Shown here piece by piece: positions 9,044 through 18,147 of a stretch of 64,000 nt of DNA. Below the pieces are notes generated by a model. It worked only from the letters and a program-made list of their open reading frames with translations. It was not told where the DNA came from and ran no database searches. Made by a program: the position numbers and the translations under genes. The stretch's first letter is position 1. Each line of letters begins with the position of its first letter. The stretch lies in NCBI GenBank assembly GCA_019113915.1, contig DXGM01000011.1, forward strand, positions 1-64,000, read 5' to 3'. Source of the DNA: Candidatus Gordonibacter avicola (GTDB lineage: Bacteria; Actinomycetota; Coriobacteriia; Coriobacteriales; Eggerthellaceae).

Positions 9044-9988
9044 ATGCCCCACATCACTCGTGACCAGGTTCGAGTTCCGGCCGATGTCATGCCGGAGTCC
9101 CGTGACGAGTACATTGAGAACTACCTGAAGGCCACGCGCGGAACGGGCCGTCTGATGCTGTTCGCGTGCGACCAGAAGATTGAGCACCTCAACAAGGACT
9201 TCTACGGCGAGGGCATCGACATCGCCGACGCCGAGCCGCAGCACCTCTTCGAAATTGGGCGCCAGGGCGTGTGCGGCGTGCTTGCTGGACAGCGCGGCCT
9301 CATTGCGCAGTACGCGGCCGACTATCCCGAGATCAACTACCTCGTGAAGATGAACTCCAAGACGAACCTTGTGGGCGTGAAACAGGACGACCCGTATTCG
9401 CCGCAGCTCTACGATTTGGACGCTGTGCTGGCCATGCGCGAGGCGGGCGTGAACATCGTGGGCCTGGGCTACACCATTTACCTGGGCAGCGAGTATGAGT
9501 CCACCATGATGGCCGAGGCTGGCGAGCTGATCGCTCAGGCTCACGCGAACGGCCTACTGGTGGTGCTGTGGATCTACCCGCGCGGCAAGGCTGTGGCGGC
9601 GGAGAAGGATCCCGACCTTATTGCTGGTGCTGCGGGCGTGGCGCTCTGCCTGGGTGCCGACTTCGTGAAGGTGAACCCGCCGAAGCCCGAGGGCGACGAC
9701 ACGCGCACTCCGGCCGAGGCTCTGAAGGTTGCCTCCATGGCTGCGGGCCGCACGGGTCTGGTGTGCGCCGGCGGCTCCACGGTGGATGCCGAGACGTTCC
9801 TCACGCAGCTCTACGATCAGATCCACGTGGGCGGTGCCTGCGGTAACGCTACCGGCCGCAACATCCATCAGCGCTCGCTGGACGAGGCCGTGCGCTTGAC
9901 CAAGGCCATCAGCGCCATCACCTTGGCCGACTACTCTGTGGCTGACGCCCTGGCCATCTTCAACGGCGAAAAGGATTTCACGCTGTAA
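9044..9988 (+). CDS. Class I fructose-bisphosphate aldolase, DhnA/DeoC type
   Basis: The 314-aa product is a TIM-barrel aldolase of the archaeal-type class I (DhnA, COG1830) family. This family cleaves fructose-1,6-bisphosphate to DHAP and glyceraldehyde-3-phosphate through a Schiff-base lysine. Visible blocks are LMLFACDQKIEHLNKDF (substrate loop), LVVLWIYPRG, ADFVKVNPPKP (the Lys-containing strand) and VCAGGSTVDAE followed by GNATGRNIHQR (phosphate site). The start at 9044 is set by AAGGAGGAA at 9032-9040; an upstream in-frame start is possible but lacks such a site. It is flanked by a terminator. With the isomerase at 21141 it covers glycolysis/gluconeogenesis, but the two are not in one operon. 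A related DhnA function such as 2-amino-3,7-dideoxy-heptulosonate synthesis cannot be fully excluded. Confidence 0.8.
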   Translation: MPHITRDQVRVPADVMPESRDEYIENYLKATRGTGRLMLFACDQKIEHLNKDFYGEGIDIADAEPQHLFEIGRQGVCGVLAGQRGLIAQYAADYPEINYLVKMNSKTNLVGVKQDDPYSPQLYDLDAVLAMREAGVNIVGLGYTIYLGSEYESTMMAEAGELIAQAHANGLLVVLWIYPRGKAVAAEKDPDLIAGAAGVALCLGADFVKVNPPKPEGDDTRTPAEALKVASMAAGRTGLVCAGGSTVDAETFLTQLYDQIHVGGACGNATGRNIHQRSLDEAVRLTKAISAITLADYSVADALAIFNGEKDFTL

Positions 9989-10011
9989 GCAGCTAGTTTT
10001 CGCGATCTCCC

Positions 10012-10051
10012 AAGCCCGCTGCAACCTCCGTTGCCGCGGGCTTTCTTTTTT
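10012..10051 (+). terminator. Rho-independent terminator after the aldolase
   Basis: AAGCCCGC / GCGGGCTT stem with an inner GCAAC / GTTGC stem, followed by TTCTTTTTT. Confidence 0.9.
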
Positions 10052-10065
10052 CATGCACGTTGAGA

Positions 10066-10081
10066 TGTTTCACGTGAAACA
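10066..10081. promoter_or_regulatory. parS-like ParB/Spo0J binding site 1
   Basis: TGTTTCACGTGAAACA, a perfect 16-bp palindrome matching the bacterial parS consensus TGTTNCACGTGAAACA. It is extended to 18 bp by flanking A and T. It is one of seven copies in the window. Confidence 0.8.
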
Positions 10082-10154
10082 TCTGCATTCATTTTTTTGC
10101 TTTCGTGCACTTTTCGCGCAGTAACTTTTTCATTGATTGTAATGATACTGTGAT

Positions 10155-10179
10155 CTTATTGAGATTTATTCTCAATAAG
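10155..10179. promoter_or_regulatory. Fur/PerR-like operator upstream of catalase
   Basis: CTTATTGAGA and TCTCAATAAG form a perfect 10-bp inverted repeat with a 5-base spacer. The core TGAGATTTATTCTCA has the length and symmetry of Fur-superfamily boxes (TGATAATNATTATCA). Its position about 100 bases before katA suggests peroxide or metal control. No fur/perR gene is in the window. Confidence 0.5.
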
Positions 10180-10276
10180 AGCGGCGAAAGAGTTATTTGC
10201 GCGTATGCTGAATCCATCAAATAGCAAACCGCCCGGAATTATTTCTCCTGGGCGGTACAAGGGAAGGGATTCGCCC

Positions 10277-11830
10277 ATGACCGACCACATTGATACCACG
10301 AAGCTCACCAGCGAAAACGGTGCACCTGTTGCTGACAACAACCACACGCTGACCGCCGGCGAGCGCGGCCCGATGATGCTCCAGGACAACTGGATGATCG
10401 AGAAACTCGCGCACTTCGACCGCGAAGTCATCCCCGAGCGACGCATGCACGCGAAGGGCTCTGGCGCGTACGGCACCTTCACGGTGACCGGCGACATTTC
10501 CCAGTACACGAAGGCCGTCGTGTTCCAGCCCGGTGCCGAAACCGACGTGTTCGTCCGCTTCTCCACCGTGGCCGGCGAGCGCGGCGCGGCCGACGCCGAG
10601 CGCGACATCCGCGGCTTCGCCATGAAGTTCTACACGCCCGAAGGCAACTGGGACCTCGTGGGCAACAACACACCGGTGTTCTTCCTGCGCGATCCGAAGA
10701 AGTTCATCGACCTCAACCACGTGGTCAAGCGCGATCCGAAGACGAACATGCACTCCGCCCAGAGCAACTGGGACTTCTGGAGCAGCCTGCCTGAGGCGCT
10801 GCATCAGGTGACCATCGTCATGTCCGACCGCGGCATTCCGGCCAGCTACCGCCACATGCACGGCTTCGGCAGCCATACGTATAGCCTGATCAGCGCCAAC
10901 AACGAGCGCGTGTGGGTGAAGTTCCACCTGAAAACCCAGCAGGGCATCAAGAACCTCACGGACGAGGAAGCCGCTCAGATCATCGCTGGCGACCGTGAGA
11001 GCCACCAGCGCGATCTGTTCGAGGCTATCGAGCGCGGCGAGTTTCCGAAGTGGACGTTCTCCATCCAGGTGATGGACGAGGCCACGGCCAAGAACTACAA
11101 GGAGAACCCGTTCGACATCACCAAAACGTGGAGCCACAAGGAGTTCCCGCTCATCGAGGTGGGTGTGCTGGAGCTGAACCGCAACCCCGAGAACTACTTT
11201 GCTGAGGTGGAGCAGGCCGCGTTCTCGCCGACGCACCTGGTACCGGGCATTGGCCTGTCGCCCGACAAGCTGCTGCAAGGCCGCCTGTTCGCGTACGGCG
11301 ACGCGCAGCGCTACCGCCTGGGCGTAAACCACAACCACATCCCGGTGAACCGTCCGCGCTGCCCCTACGCCGAGTTCCATCGCGACGGCCAGATGCGCAC
11401 CGACGGCAACTTCGGCGGCACCATCGGCTACGAGCCCAACAGCTACGGGCAGTGGCAGCAGCAGGCCGACGCGGCCGAGCCGCCGCTGGACCTGTTCGGC
11501 CCCATGGACGCGTGGGACCCCGCGGATGACCCCACCGACGACACGTTCTACCAGCCGGGCGCACTATATTGCCTGATGGAAGAGCCGCAGCGCGCCGCCC
11601 TCATCGGCAATACCATGCGGAATATGGAAGGCGTCACGGAGAACATCCGCCTGCGCCACGCGGCCCACTGCTACAAGGCCGACCCCGAGTACGGCACACG
11701 CCTGGCCGAGGCACTGGGTGTGGACGTGACCCGTGTTAAGGAACTCGCCGCAATGACCCACGAAGAGCGCATGGCCGCGACTGGCCAGGCGGTACCCACC
11801 CGCAAGAAGGGTGGCGAAGTTCGCGCATAG
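10277..11830 (+). CDS. katA: Monofunctional heme catalase
   Basis: This 517-aa protein decomposes hydrogen peroxide in the cytoplasm. All catalase landmarks are present: the distal His in the [18 protein letters not shown] block, the distal Asn in [15 protein letters not shown], and the proximal heme Tyr in [15 protein letters not shown]. The conserved [18 protein letters not shown] stretch is also there. The length fits small-subunit catalases. The start at ATG 10277 follows a GGGAAGGGA site; an in-frame ATG at 10205 would add 24 residues unlike known catalases. It is monocistronic, with a Fur/PerR-like palindrome upstream and a strong terminator downstream. Catalase in an anaerobe fits tolerance of transient oxygen, in line with cytochrome bd at 30.8 kb. 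Confidence 0.95.
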   Translation: MTDHIDTTKLTSENGAPVADNNHTLTAGERGPMMLQDNWMIEKLAHFDREVIPERRMHAKGSGAYGTFTVTGDISQYTKAVVFQPGAETDVFVRFSTVAGERGAADAERDIRGFAMKFYTPEGNWDLVGNNTPVFFLRDPKKFIDLNHVVKRDPKTNMHSAQSNWDFWSSLPEALHQVTIVMSDRGIPASYRHMHGFGSHTYSLISANNERVWVKFHLKTQQGIKNLTDEEAAQIIAGDRESHQRDLFEAIERGEFPKWTFSIQVMDEATAKNYKENPFDITKTWSHKEFPLIEVGVLELNRNPENYFAEVEQAAFSPTHLVPGIGLSPDKLLQGRLFAYGDAQRYRLGVNHNHIPVNRPRCPYAEFHRDGQMRTDGNFGGTIGYEPNSYGQWQQQADAAEPPLDLFGPMDAWDPADDPTDDTFYQPGALYCLMEEPQRAALIGNTMRNMEGVTENIRLRHAAHCYKADPEYGTRLAEALGVDVTRVKELAAMTHEERMAATGQAVPTRKKGGEVRA

Positions 11831-11879
11831 GTTGATTGATGGGCCACGTGATTATTCTCTGACCCAAAAAATCAACAAA

Positions 11880-11895
11880 TGTTTCACGTGAAACA
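11880..11895. promoter_or_regulatory. parS-like site 2
   Basis: TGTTTCACGTGAAACA, here inside a perfect 22-bp palindrome (11877-11898). Confidence 0.8.
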
Positions 11896-11921
11896 TTTGA
11901 AACCAAAAACACGCATCACCA

Positions 11922-11956
11922 AAAAGGAGCGCATCAAAAAACGGTGCGCTCCTTTT
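11922..11956 (+). terminator. Terminator after katA
   Basis: AAAAGGAGCGCA / TGCGCTCCTTTT, a perfect 12-bp stem with an 11-base loop. Flanking A and T runs make it usable from both sides. Confidence 0.85.
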
Positions 11957-12259
11957 CCGTTACTCAAAAATGAGTGATTTTTTAACTGGAATAATTTTTT
12001 CATTGATCGGAAATTTGATTACGTGGCAGGTATTCAAAAAATGATTGAAGTTGAAGTAATGAATAATTTTTTCAGCGATGAAAATTTATTGGTTACATTA
12101 TCATCACTCAAAAAATCGTTGCAGCTCTTTTGCTTCATGTTATGAGTGGTGTCGCCCGTAGTGTCACTCCCGTTGCGCGCTTCTTGGTTCTGCGGTTGTT
12201 TCTTTAATTTGGGTCGTGGTATGGTGAAGTGGAAATTTCACTTCTGCAAGGAGGGGTTT

Positions 12260-13654
12260 ATGAGGAAGCGGTGGTTGGTTGTTGGGGGGTTGGTGGTTGC
12301 TTTGGCGGCGGGGGTTGGGCTGCTTGCGGGATGTGGCTCGGCTCAGCAGCAGGGTGGCGAACCTGATCCCGCGCCGACGCCGGGACCTGCGCCTTCGACG
12401 GCGGCGTACGACGGGCTCGCCGTGGCACAGCCAGCGATTCCCGAGAAGCCGGCCGAAGACGACTACGACACCTGGATGAACACGCTTGACGCCAACCCCG
12501 TGGACTTCAACTTCACGCAGTCCCTTTCCGCGTTCGCCTATCGCAGTGCGGCTGCGGTGCTTGACCCAACAACGGATGCCGTCGGCGCCAACGCCAACGT
12601 CAACGCCGACGCGTCTGTGAACAGCGCTTACTCCCCGCTCAGCCTCTACTACGCGCTCGCGCTTGCGGGCGAAGGCGCAGCAGGCACCACGGCCGAACAA
12701 ATTGCGGCCGCGCTTGGTACACCCGCGAACCTTAGCACGGCCGAGCAGTGCGGCAACCTGTTCCGCGTGCTCGCCACCGATCCGCAGTCGGAGGTAACTC
12801 TGGCTAACTCCCTCTGGCTCGGAAAAGACACCCCCTTTGAACAGGCCTTTATTGACACAGCCATCAATCAATTCTACGCCACACCCTTCTCGGCGGAATT
12901 CGGCACTGCGGCCACGGATGCCGCCATCGCCTCCTGGATCAGCGACAACACGGGTGGCCTCATCAACCCGCAGGTGCAAACCGACGCAAGCCAGATTCTC
13001 TCCATCATCAACGCCATCTACTTCAAAGGCAGCTGGTCAGACCCGTTCGACACCTCGGCCACCACGCAAGAGGTGTTCCATGCGGAACAGGGCGACGTGC
13101 AGGTCGACTTCATGACGCAGCGTCTCGAAAGCCCGCAGGATTTCCGCCGCACCGACACCTACCTGCGCGCCAGCCGCAGCTTCGGCGGCGGCGCTTCCAT
13201 GACATTCGTTCTGCCTGCCGAGGGCACTTCGGCGGCCGACCTCATGGCCGACCCCGCCGCGCTCGAAGAAGCGTTTACCGCCCCGTCCGATGACTTGGGT
13301 CGCATCACCTACATCATGCCGAAAGCCACCTTCGACAGCTCGTTCGATCTCATCCCCGCGCTGAAGCGCCTCGGCGTGGAGGACGCGTTCGGCGACGCCG
13401 CCAATTTCTCCAACCTTACGTCCACGCCAGCCTTCATTTCCGAAGTGAAGCAAGAAAGCCACGTGACCTGGGACGAAGAGGGCGCAGAAGCCGGCGCTTA
13501 CACCAACATGGGCATTGCGAAAATGGCCCTCCCGCCCGAAAACGTCGAAGAGGTAGAACTACGCCTCGATCGCCCGTTCCTCTTCCAAATAACGTCGTCG
13601 CAAGGCATTCCCCTCTTCATAGGCATCTGCGGCGACCCAACCAAGACAGCGTAA
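12260..13654 (+). CDS. Serpin-family protease inhibitor, lipoprotein
   Basis: The ATG at 12260 follows a strong AAGGAGGGG site and opens a lipoprotein signal (hydrophobic segment, lipobox LLAGC with Cys25). The mature 440-residue protein is therefore anchored on the outer face of the membrane. After a Pro-rich linker it shows the complete serpin fold: NSAYSPLSLYYALALAGEGA (helix B), INAIYFKGSW (shutter strand), MTFVLPAEG, and the hinge EEGAEAGAYT. Counting from the hinge puts the scissile bond P1-P1' at Met-Ala, with Lys at P2, a loop like that of elastase-type inhibitors. Serpins trap serine proteases by suicide cleavage. In gut actinobacteria they may blunt host or bacterial proteases (inference). 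Hinge P14 is Ala instead of the usual Thr/Ser. Confidence 0.92.
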   Translation: MRKRWLVVGGLVVALAAGVGLLAGCGSAQQQGGEPDPAPTPGPAPSTAAYDGLAVAQPAIPEKPAEDDYDTWMNTLDANPVDFNFTQSLSAFAYRSAAAVLDPTTDAVGANANVNADASVNSAYSPLSLYYALALAGEGAAGTTAEQIAAALGTPANLSTAEQCGNLFRVLATDPQSEVTLANSLWLGKDTPFEQAFIDTAINQFYATPFSAEFGTAATDAAIASWISDNTGGLINPQVQTDASQILSIINAIYFKGSWSDPFDTSATTQEVFHAEQGDVQVDFMTQRLESPQDFRRTDTYLRASRSFGGGASMTFVLPAEGTSAADLMADPAALEEAFTAPSDDLGRITYIMPKATFDSSFDLIPALKRLGVEDAFGDAANFSNLTSTPAFISEVKQESHVTWDEEGAEAGAYTNMGIAKMALPPENVEEVELRLDRPFLFQITSSQGIPLFIGICGDPTKTA

Positions 13655-13657
13655 CAA

Positions 13658-13689
13658 AAAAGCCCCGGCTCTTAGGAACCGGGGCTTTT
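13658..13689. terminator. Bidirectional terminator between serpin and tRNA-Leu
   Basis: AAAAGCCCCGG / CCGGGGCTTTT, perfect stem with a 10-base loop. It serves the serpin on the plus strand and the tRNA on the minus strand. Confidence 0.9.
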
Positions 13690-13698
13690 GTTTGCGGA

Positions 13699-13781
13699 TG
13701 GTGCCCGAGGCGAGAGTCGAACTCGCACGTCTAGGACAACGGTTTTTGAGACCGCCGCGTCTGCCATTCCGCCACTCGGGC
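13699..13781 (-). tRNA. tRNA-Leu (anticodon CAA)
   Basis: On the minus strand the acceptor halves GCCCGAG and CTCGGGC pair. The anticodon loop is CTCAAAA (anticodon CAA) closed by GCGGT/ACCGT. The T arm is GCGAG-TTCGACT-CTCGC, with a class II variable region. The discriminator is A and the CCA end is encoded. The anticodon reads UUG leucine codons. Confidence 0.93.
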
Positions 13782-14017
13782 GCATCGACAAAGTATACCG
13801 GATGCCTCCCGACCCGTCGAGGGGCAACTTGCACGCCTCGCCGTATTCGCGCATTCACGGCGACGATCACTCAACATCCATCAAACGCCCTGGCGCGCGC
13901 CCGCGGAAAGCAGCATAATGGGACGAACCGCAATCGACGGCACGCGGTGGGCTCCACGCAAAAAAAGCCCGCCACCTGCCGTCATCCACGCACGTGAACG
14001 AGAGCCGGGAGGCAGCC

Positions 14018-15445
14018 ATGGAACATGACGAACTAACTGCTAAAATCGACGCCTACCTCGATAAAAACTGGGACGCCATGGTGGAAGACATCGCCACCCT
14101 CGTGCGCATCCCCAGCTTCCAGGAGGACGACAAGAAGGCCGACGGCGCCCCCTTCGGCCCCGGCCCCAAAAAGGCGCTCACGGCAGCGCTTGATCTGGCG
14201 GAAAACATGGGCTTCACCAGCCACGACGCTGAAGGTTACATCGGCTTCGCCGACTTCCCCGGCACCAGTGACACGCAAATTGGCATCATCGGGCACATGG
14301 ACGTGGTGCCGGCCGGCCCGGGCTGGACGTTCGAGCCCTATGACGTCACGCGCAAGGACGGCTACCTGCTCGGCCGCGGCGTGCTGGACGACAAAGGCCC
14401 CAGCGTCATGGCCCTGCACGCCATGAAATTCTGGAAGGATCTGCAGGACGCGGGCGAGGCCCCGCAGTTCCGCTACACGCTGCGCTTCCTGTTCGGCGCG
14501 AACGAGGAATCCGGCATGGCTGACGTGGCCTACTACCACCTGCACTACGATGACCCGGCGTTTCTGTTCACGCCCGACGCGGAATTCCCCGTGTGCTACG
14601 GCGAAAAGGGCGGCTACGACGGCGAATTGGTGAGCAAGCCCATCGAGCCGTGCGCTCGCGTGGTGGTGGAATTCGAAGGCGGCATGGCCACGAACGCGGT
14701 GCCGGGCCTGGCCCACGCCATCGTGAACGCCGACGCGCACGAGCTGCCGAACACCGACCGCATTGTGGTGACCGAGGCCGGCCCCGGCCGCGCGCGCCTG
14801 GACGCCACGGGCAAAAGCGCACACGCCTCCATGCCCGAGACCGGCGTGAACGCCATCGGCCTCATTGTGGATTACCTGCTGGAACACGGCCTCTGCGGCG
14901 CGGATGAGCGCGCGTTCTTCGAGCTGGATCAAAAGCTGCTCAACCACACGGACGGCAGCGGCCTGGGCATCAAGTCCTCCGACAAGTACTTCGGCCCGCT
15001 CACCGTGGTGGGCGGCACTATCAAGCTGGAAAACGACCGCTTCGTGCAGTCGCTCGACAGCCGTTTTCCCACGTCCATCACGGCTGACGAAATTACCGAA
15101 CGCGTGCGCCAGCTGGCCGATGAAATTGGCGCAACCTTTGAAAACACCCTGCTCATGGAGCCGTTCTTGGTGAAGCCGGACTCGCCGGTTATCCAGGCGC
15201 TGCTGAATGCGTACAACGAGGCCACGGGTGAAGACGCCAAGCCGTTCACCATGGGCGGCGGCACGTACGCGCGTGAGTTCAAGAGCGGCGCCAGCTTCGG
15301 CCCGGAAAAGCCGTGGGTGAAGGACCCCGAGTGGGTGGGCAGCATGCACGGCCCCGACGAGGGTGTGAGCGAAGAGCTGCTGCGCCAGTCGTTCAAGATT
15401 TACGCGCTTACCATTGACAAGCTGATGCAGCTTGACCTGCAGTAA
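14018..15445 (+). CDS. M20-family dipeptidase, PepV-like
   Basis: This 475-aa cytoplasmic metallopeptidase matches the PepV branch of peptidase family M20. Zinc-ligand motifs are GHMDVVPAG (His93, Asp95), GRGVLDDKGP (bridging Asp125), GANEESGM (catalytic Glu pair about residue 160), TPDAEFPV (Asp) and, near the C-terminus, GSMHGPDEG (His). The spacing agrees with PepV, which releases amino acids from dipeptides and some tripeptides. The start at ATG 14018 follows CCGGGAGG. It stands alone, followed by a strong terminator. A role in peptide use fits an asaccharolytic, amino-acid-fermenting anaerobe (inference). Confidence 0.88.
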   Translation: MEHDELTAKIDAYLDKNWDAMVEDIATLVRIPSFQEDDKKADGAPFGPGPKKALTAALDLAENMGFTSHDAEGYIGFADFPGTSDTQIGIIGHMDVVPAGPGWTFEPYDVTRKDGYLLGRGVLDDKGPSVMALHAMKFWKDLQDAGEAPQFRYTLRFLFGANEESGMADVAYYHLHYDDPAFLFTPDAEFPVCYGEKGGYDGELVSKPIEPCARVVVEFEGGMATNAVPGLAHAIVNADAHELPNTDRIVVTEAGPGRARLDATGKSAHASMPETGVNAIGLIVDYLLEHGLCGADERAFFELDQKLLNHTDGSGLGIKSSDKYFGPLTVVGGTIKLENDRFVQSLDSRFPTSITADEITERVRQLADEIGATFENTLLMEPFLVKPDSPVIQALLNAYNEATGEDAKPFTMGGGTYAREFKSGASFGPEKPWVKDPEWVGSMHGPDEGVSEELLRQSFKIYALTIDKLMQLDLQ

Positions 15446-15458
15446 CGGCGAGCGTTAC

Positions 15459-15500
15459 GCGCCCCGGCGACCATGTGGTGTGCCGGGGCGCTTTCTGTTT
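15459..15500 (+). terminator. Terminator after the PepV-like gene
   Basis: GCGCCCCGGC / GCCGGGGCGC with a 13-base loop, then TTTCTGTTTT. Confidence 0.9.
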
Positions 15501-15532
15501 TGCGTGCTTTCATATGTGAAAGGAGGCGTCCG

Positions 15533-16414
15533 ATGGTGGACACCGTGCCCGATAATTTTGTGCCCGCGCTTGGCATAACCGACGCCGAGGGGCTGGAAAA
15601 GGTATCCGACGGCCGCATCATTCTGGAGGGGCTGCCGAACACACGCGATGTCGGTGGTTTGCCCGCGGCCGACGGGCGCTTCGTCAAGCACGCGCGGCTC
15701 ATTCGCTCGGGCGCGCTGGCGGGTGCCACAGAGCGTGACCTGGAGATACTCACCGACAACTTCGACGTGCGCACGGTGGTTGACCTGCGCACTGCCGAGG
15801 AACGCGCCGAAAAGCCCGACCCTGAGGACGCGCTCATGAACGTACGCTTCGTGGATGCGCCGGTGCTGAGCACGTCGGCGTTCGGTGTCACGCACGAGGG
15901 TGGCCTGCGCGGCATGATGAAGACGCTGCGCACACTGCAGGACGACCCGGCCCAGATCATGATGGACTTATACCAAAAAATGATGCTGGACGAGGACAGC
16001 CGCCGCGGGTTCGCAACCTTCTTCAACGCGGTGCTGAACACGCCCGAGGGCGCGGTACTGTGGCACTGCACGGTGGGGAAGGATCGCGCGGGCCTTGCCG
16101 CCATGCTGCTGTTGCACGTGCTGGGCGTGTCGCGCGACGACATCATGCGCGACTATCTGGTGACGAACCGCTATGTGGCGTCGCGCACCGAGGACATCAC
16201 CGACGCGCTGGCGAAGTACCACCTGGCGGGCAAGCTGGAAAGCAGCATTCAGGTGCTGAACTCGGCTGACGTGCGGTTTTTGACGGCGGCGCTGGATGCG
16301 GCCGAGCAGCAGTATGGCAGCTTGGACGAGTATGTGGAACGCGGCGTGGGCGTGAGCGCCGACGAGCGCGCTGCTTTGCGCGAGCGGTATTTGACTGACA
16401 ATCCGCAGGGGTAG
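15533..16414 (+). CDS. Tyrosine-protein phosphatase (Tyr_phosphatase3/ IphP-like)
   Basis: The 293-aa product contains the PTP loop HCTVGKDRAG (nucleophile Cys179, Arg in the loop) and the N-terminal block LPNTRDVGGLPAADGRFVKHARLIRSGAL in near-consensus form, typical of the Tyr_phosphatase3/LipA/IphP group. These enzymes dephosphorylate phosphotyrosine, phosphoserine or phosphoinositides. AAAGGAGG at 15519-15526 fixes the ATG at 15533. No tyrosine kinase is nearby. No signal peptide is seen, so the enzyme is likely cytoplasmic. It is followed by ~290 bp without a gene, holding the promoter of the LytTR gene. Confidence 0.88.
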   Translation: MVDTVPDNFVPALGITDAEGLEKVSDGRIILEGLPNTRDVGGLPAADGRFVKHARLIRSGALAGATERDLEILTDNFDVRTVVDLRTAEERAEKPDPEDALMNVRFVDAPVLSTSAFGVTHEGGLRGMMKTLRTLQDDPAQIMMDLYQKMMLDEDSRRGFATFFNAVLNTPEGAVLWHCTVGKDRAGLAAMLLLHVLGVSRDDIMRDYLVTNRYVASRTEDITDALAKYHLAGKLESSIQVLNSADVRFLTAALDAAEQQYGSLDEYVERGVGVSADERAALRERYLTDNPQG

Positions 16415-16632
16415 TGCGGGGGCGGCAAGCGCGGGACGGGTGGCTGACGGGTGGTTGGCCACCGGGCAGCGCCCCGGCGCCCGGCCGCAGCACCCCCGCA
16501 GCTCCCCCTTCGCCAGCCTCTTCCGCAGTATCAACCCGTCAGCGGCAGCGAAACGCCGCTTTCCGGTTGCTCGCGCGGTTGACGGAAGGCCAACGGCGCC
16601 CGACGGTAAGTAACATCTTATCTTCACGCTTT

Positions 16633-16663
16633 TTGCTGGTTTCTGCCTCCCATGCTCTATAAT
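16633..16663 (+). promoter_or_regulatory. Putative promoter of the LytTR regulator
   Basis: TTGCTG and TATAAT with a 19-base spacer, about 40 bases before the GTG start. Confidence 0.45.
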
Positions 16664-16703
16664 GAGCCTGTGCAATTGCGGGTTCAGAAGCTAGGAGGCT
16701 CAA

Positions 16704-17417
16704 GTGTTAAAAGCGATGATCGTCGATGACGAGGCTCCGGCTCGCTCCGAACTCAAGTTCCTGCTTGATGAGCTGGGACAAACGGAAGTCGTCGCCGAGG
16801 CCGCCAGCGTGCGTGAGGCCATCGAGAAGTTGAAAGAGTACCCGTGTGACGTCATGTTCCTGGATGTGAACATGCCCGAAGCCACGGGGTTGCAACTTGC
16901 CGAGGCCCTGCAGCATTTGAAATTCCCCCCCGCCGTCGTATTTGTGACGGCGTACAGCGAGTTTGCGCTGGAGGCGTTCAAGGTGAGCGCCATCGATTAT
17001 TTGGTAAAGCCGGTTGAAACCGAGCGCCTGTCGCAGGCCATCTCGCGCGTGCGCGAGCACGTGTCGCTGCACGTGCAGGCCCAAAAATCCGAGCGCATTC
17101 CGGTGGAAAAGGGCGGGAAGAAAATTCTCATCGGCATTGACAAAATCCGTTTCGTCATGGCGCGCGACGACTACGCGTATCTGCAAACCGACACCGACCG
17201 CTACTTCTCTACGGTAAGCTTGGCTCAGCTGGAGAAACGCCTGGACGGTCACGGGTTCTTCCGCGTGCATCGCGGCTATCTGGTGAATCTGTCGATGGTG
17301 GAAGAGATCGAGTCTGTCTCCGGAGGCACGCTGCTGCTCACGCTGAACGGCACCGACGAAAAAATTCCCGTCTCCCGCCGCCGCGTCAGTGCTTTAAAGA
17401 AGGCGCTGGGTTTGTAA
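16704..17417 (+). CDS. LytTR-family response regulator
   Basis: A 237-aa response regulator with a GTG start behind AGGAGG. The N-terminal receiver domain has the phosphoacceptor Asp54 (MFLDVNMPEATG), acidic DDE near residue 8, Thr in VFVTAYSEFALEAF and the conserved Lys (YLVKPVE). The C-terminal LytTR DNA-binding domain includes FFRVHRGYLVNLSMVEEI. LytTR regulators often control extracellular polysaccharide, toxin, bacteriocin or autolysis genes. No sensor kinase is adjacent, so it is an orphan here. A terminator follows. Confidence 0.92.
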   Translation: MLKAMIVDDEAPARSELKFLLDELGQTEVVAEAASVREAIEKLKEYPCDVMFLDVNMPEATGLQLAEALQHLKFPPAVVFVTAYSEFALEAFKVSAIDYLVKPVETERLSQAISRVREHVSLHVQAQKSERIPVEKGGKKILIGIDKIRFVMARDDYAYLQTDTDRYFSTVSLAQLEKRLDGHGFFRVHRGYLVNLSMVEEIESVSGGTLLLTLNGTDEKIPVSRRRVSALKKALGL

Positions 17418-17476
17418 AGTGTGTGTGCTTGATAAGGCGTAACGGAAATATTATCGAAAAGGTAAGTGTAATAACC

Positions 17477-17507
17477 ATCCGCTCCGGCTACTCGGGGCGG
17501 ATTTTTT
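17477..17507 (+). terminator. Terminator after the LytTR gene
   Basis: ATCCGCTCCG / CGGGGCGGAT with one G-U pair, 6-base loop, then TTTTTT. Confidence 0.9.
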
Positions 17508-17550
17508 ATTGCTAATAAATAATTTTTTAATCAATTATTTTTTCACTAAA

Positions 17551-17566
17551 TGTTTCACGTGAAACA
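17551..17566. promoter_or_regulatory. parS-like site 3
   Basis: Perfect TGTTTCACGTGAAACA. Confidence 0.8.
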
Positions 17567-17683
17567 GTGCTTGCTTTTTTGGTTATTCATGCATCGCTTC
17601 TTTTTTCTATTTTTTATTTCTCCCATTTTCAAATTTTTATTTTTTCGTTTTCTCAATTATTTGAAATAACTTTTTTGTTGCAA

Positions 17684-17699
17684 TGTTTCACGTGAAACA
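17684..17699. promoter_or_regulatory. parS-like site 4
   Basis: Perfect TGTTTCACGTGAAACA within a 22-bp palindrome, 133 bp from site 3. Confidence 0.8.
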
Positions 17700-18044
17700 T
17701 TGTTTGAACCTTGCTGGACCTTTTTGGAATTTGGAAAATACGTTAACGGGGTAACTTTTTCTTTCGTTTGCCATATTTATTATTGTTTGGCGGTTGTCGT
17801 GCCAGATCATCGGTATAATGTCGAATATATTCAGCATGCGCTTGTTTTGCTGGTTAAACAACGCGCCTCGGGGGTGGGATAAACTCCGTAGCGCTGCGCC
17901 AACCAACGAGCGCAAGACGAAAGGTGCCGGGGCGCTGGGGCGCGCCTTGTGAGCATTGAAGTTCAACGCAGTAGGTGCTGGTCAGCAGCGACGTCATTCG
18001 TTGTTTGAGGAGCGGCCTGGCTTAAGGCGGAGAACGGAAACACG

Positions 18045-18050
18045 TATAAT
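18045..18050 (+). promoter_or_regulatory. -10 element TATAAT before the 951-aa membrane protein gene
   Basis: Perfect TATAAT about 100 bases before the start; the -35 is degenerate. A further TATAAT lies at 17814-17819. Confidence 0.45.
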
Positions 18051-18147
18051 GGGCGGTTGGAAAAAGTGCGCGCTCTTCGAGGCGGGGAAGGAAGCGGGTG
18101 CATGGGTGCGCGGCGCGACACAATGGCGCAGCTGAGGCCTTAGCACG

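Larger units (their letters stand above)
11831..12259. other. AT-rich intergenic island with parS site 2
   Basis: After the catalase stop this 429-bp stretch holds a parS-like site, a terminator and about 180 bp of AT-rich sequence with motifs of the type ATTTTTTCATTGATCG and ATTTTTTCAGCGATG. No gene is convincing. The serpin's AAGGAGGGG ribosome-binding site is at its end. Confidence 0.6.
17418..18147. other. 730-bp AT-rich gene-free island with two parS sites
   Basis: The left half is very AT-rich (long T runs, ATTATTTTTTCACT-type motifs) and carries a terminator and two perfect parS-like palindromes. The right half returns to average GC and contains two TATAAT boxes (17814-17819 and 18045-18050). 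No reading frame in it looks coding. Confidence 0.6.
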
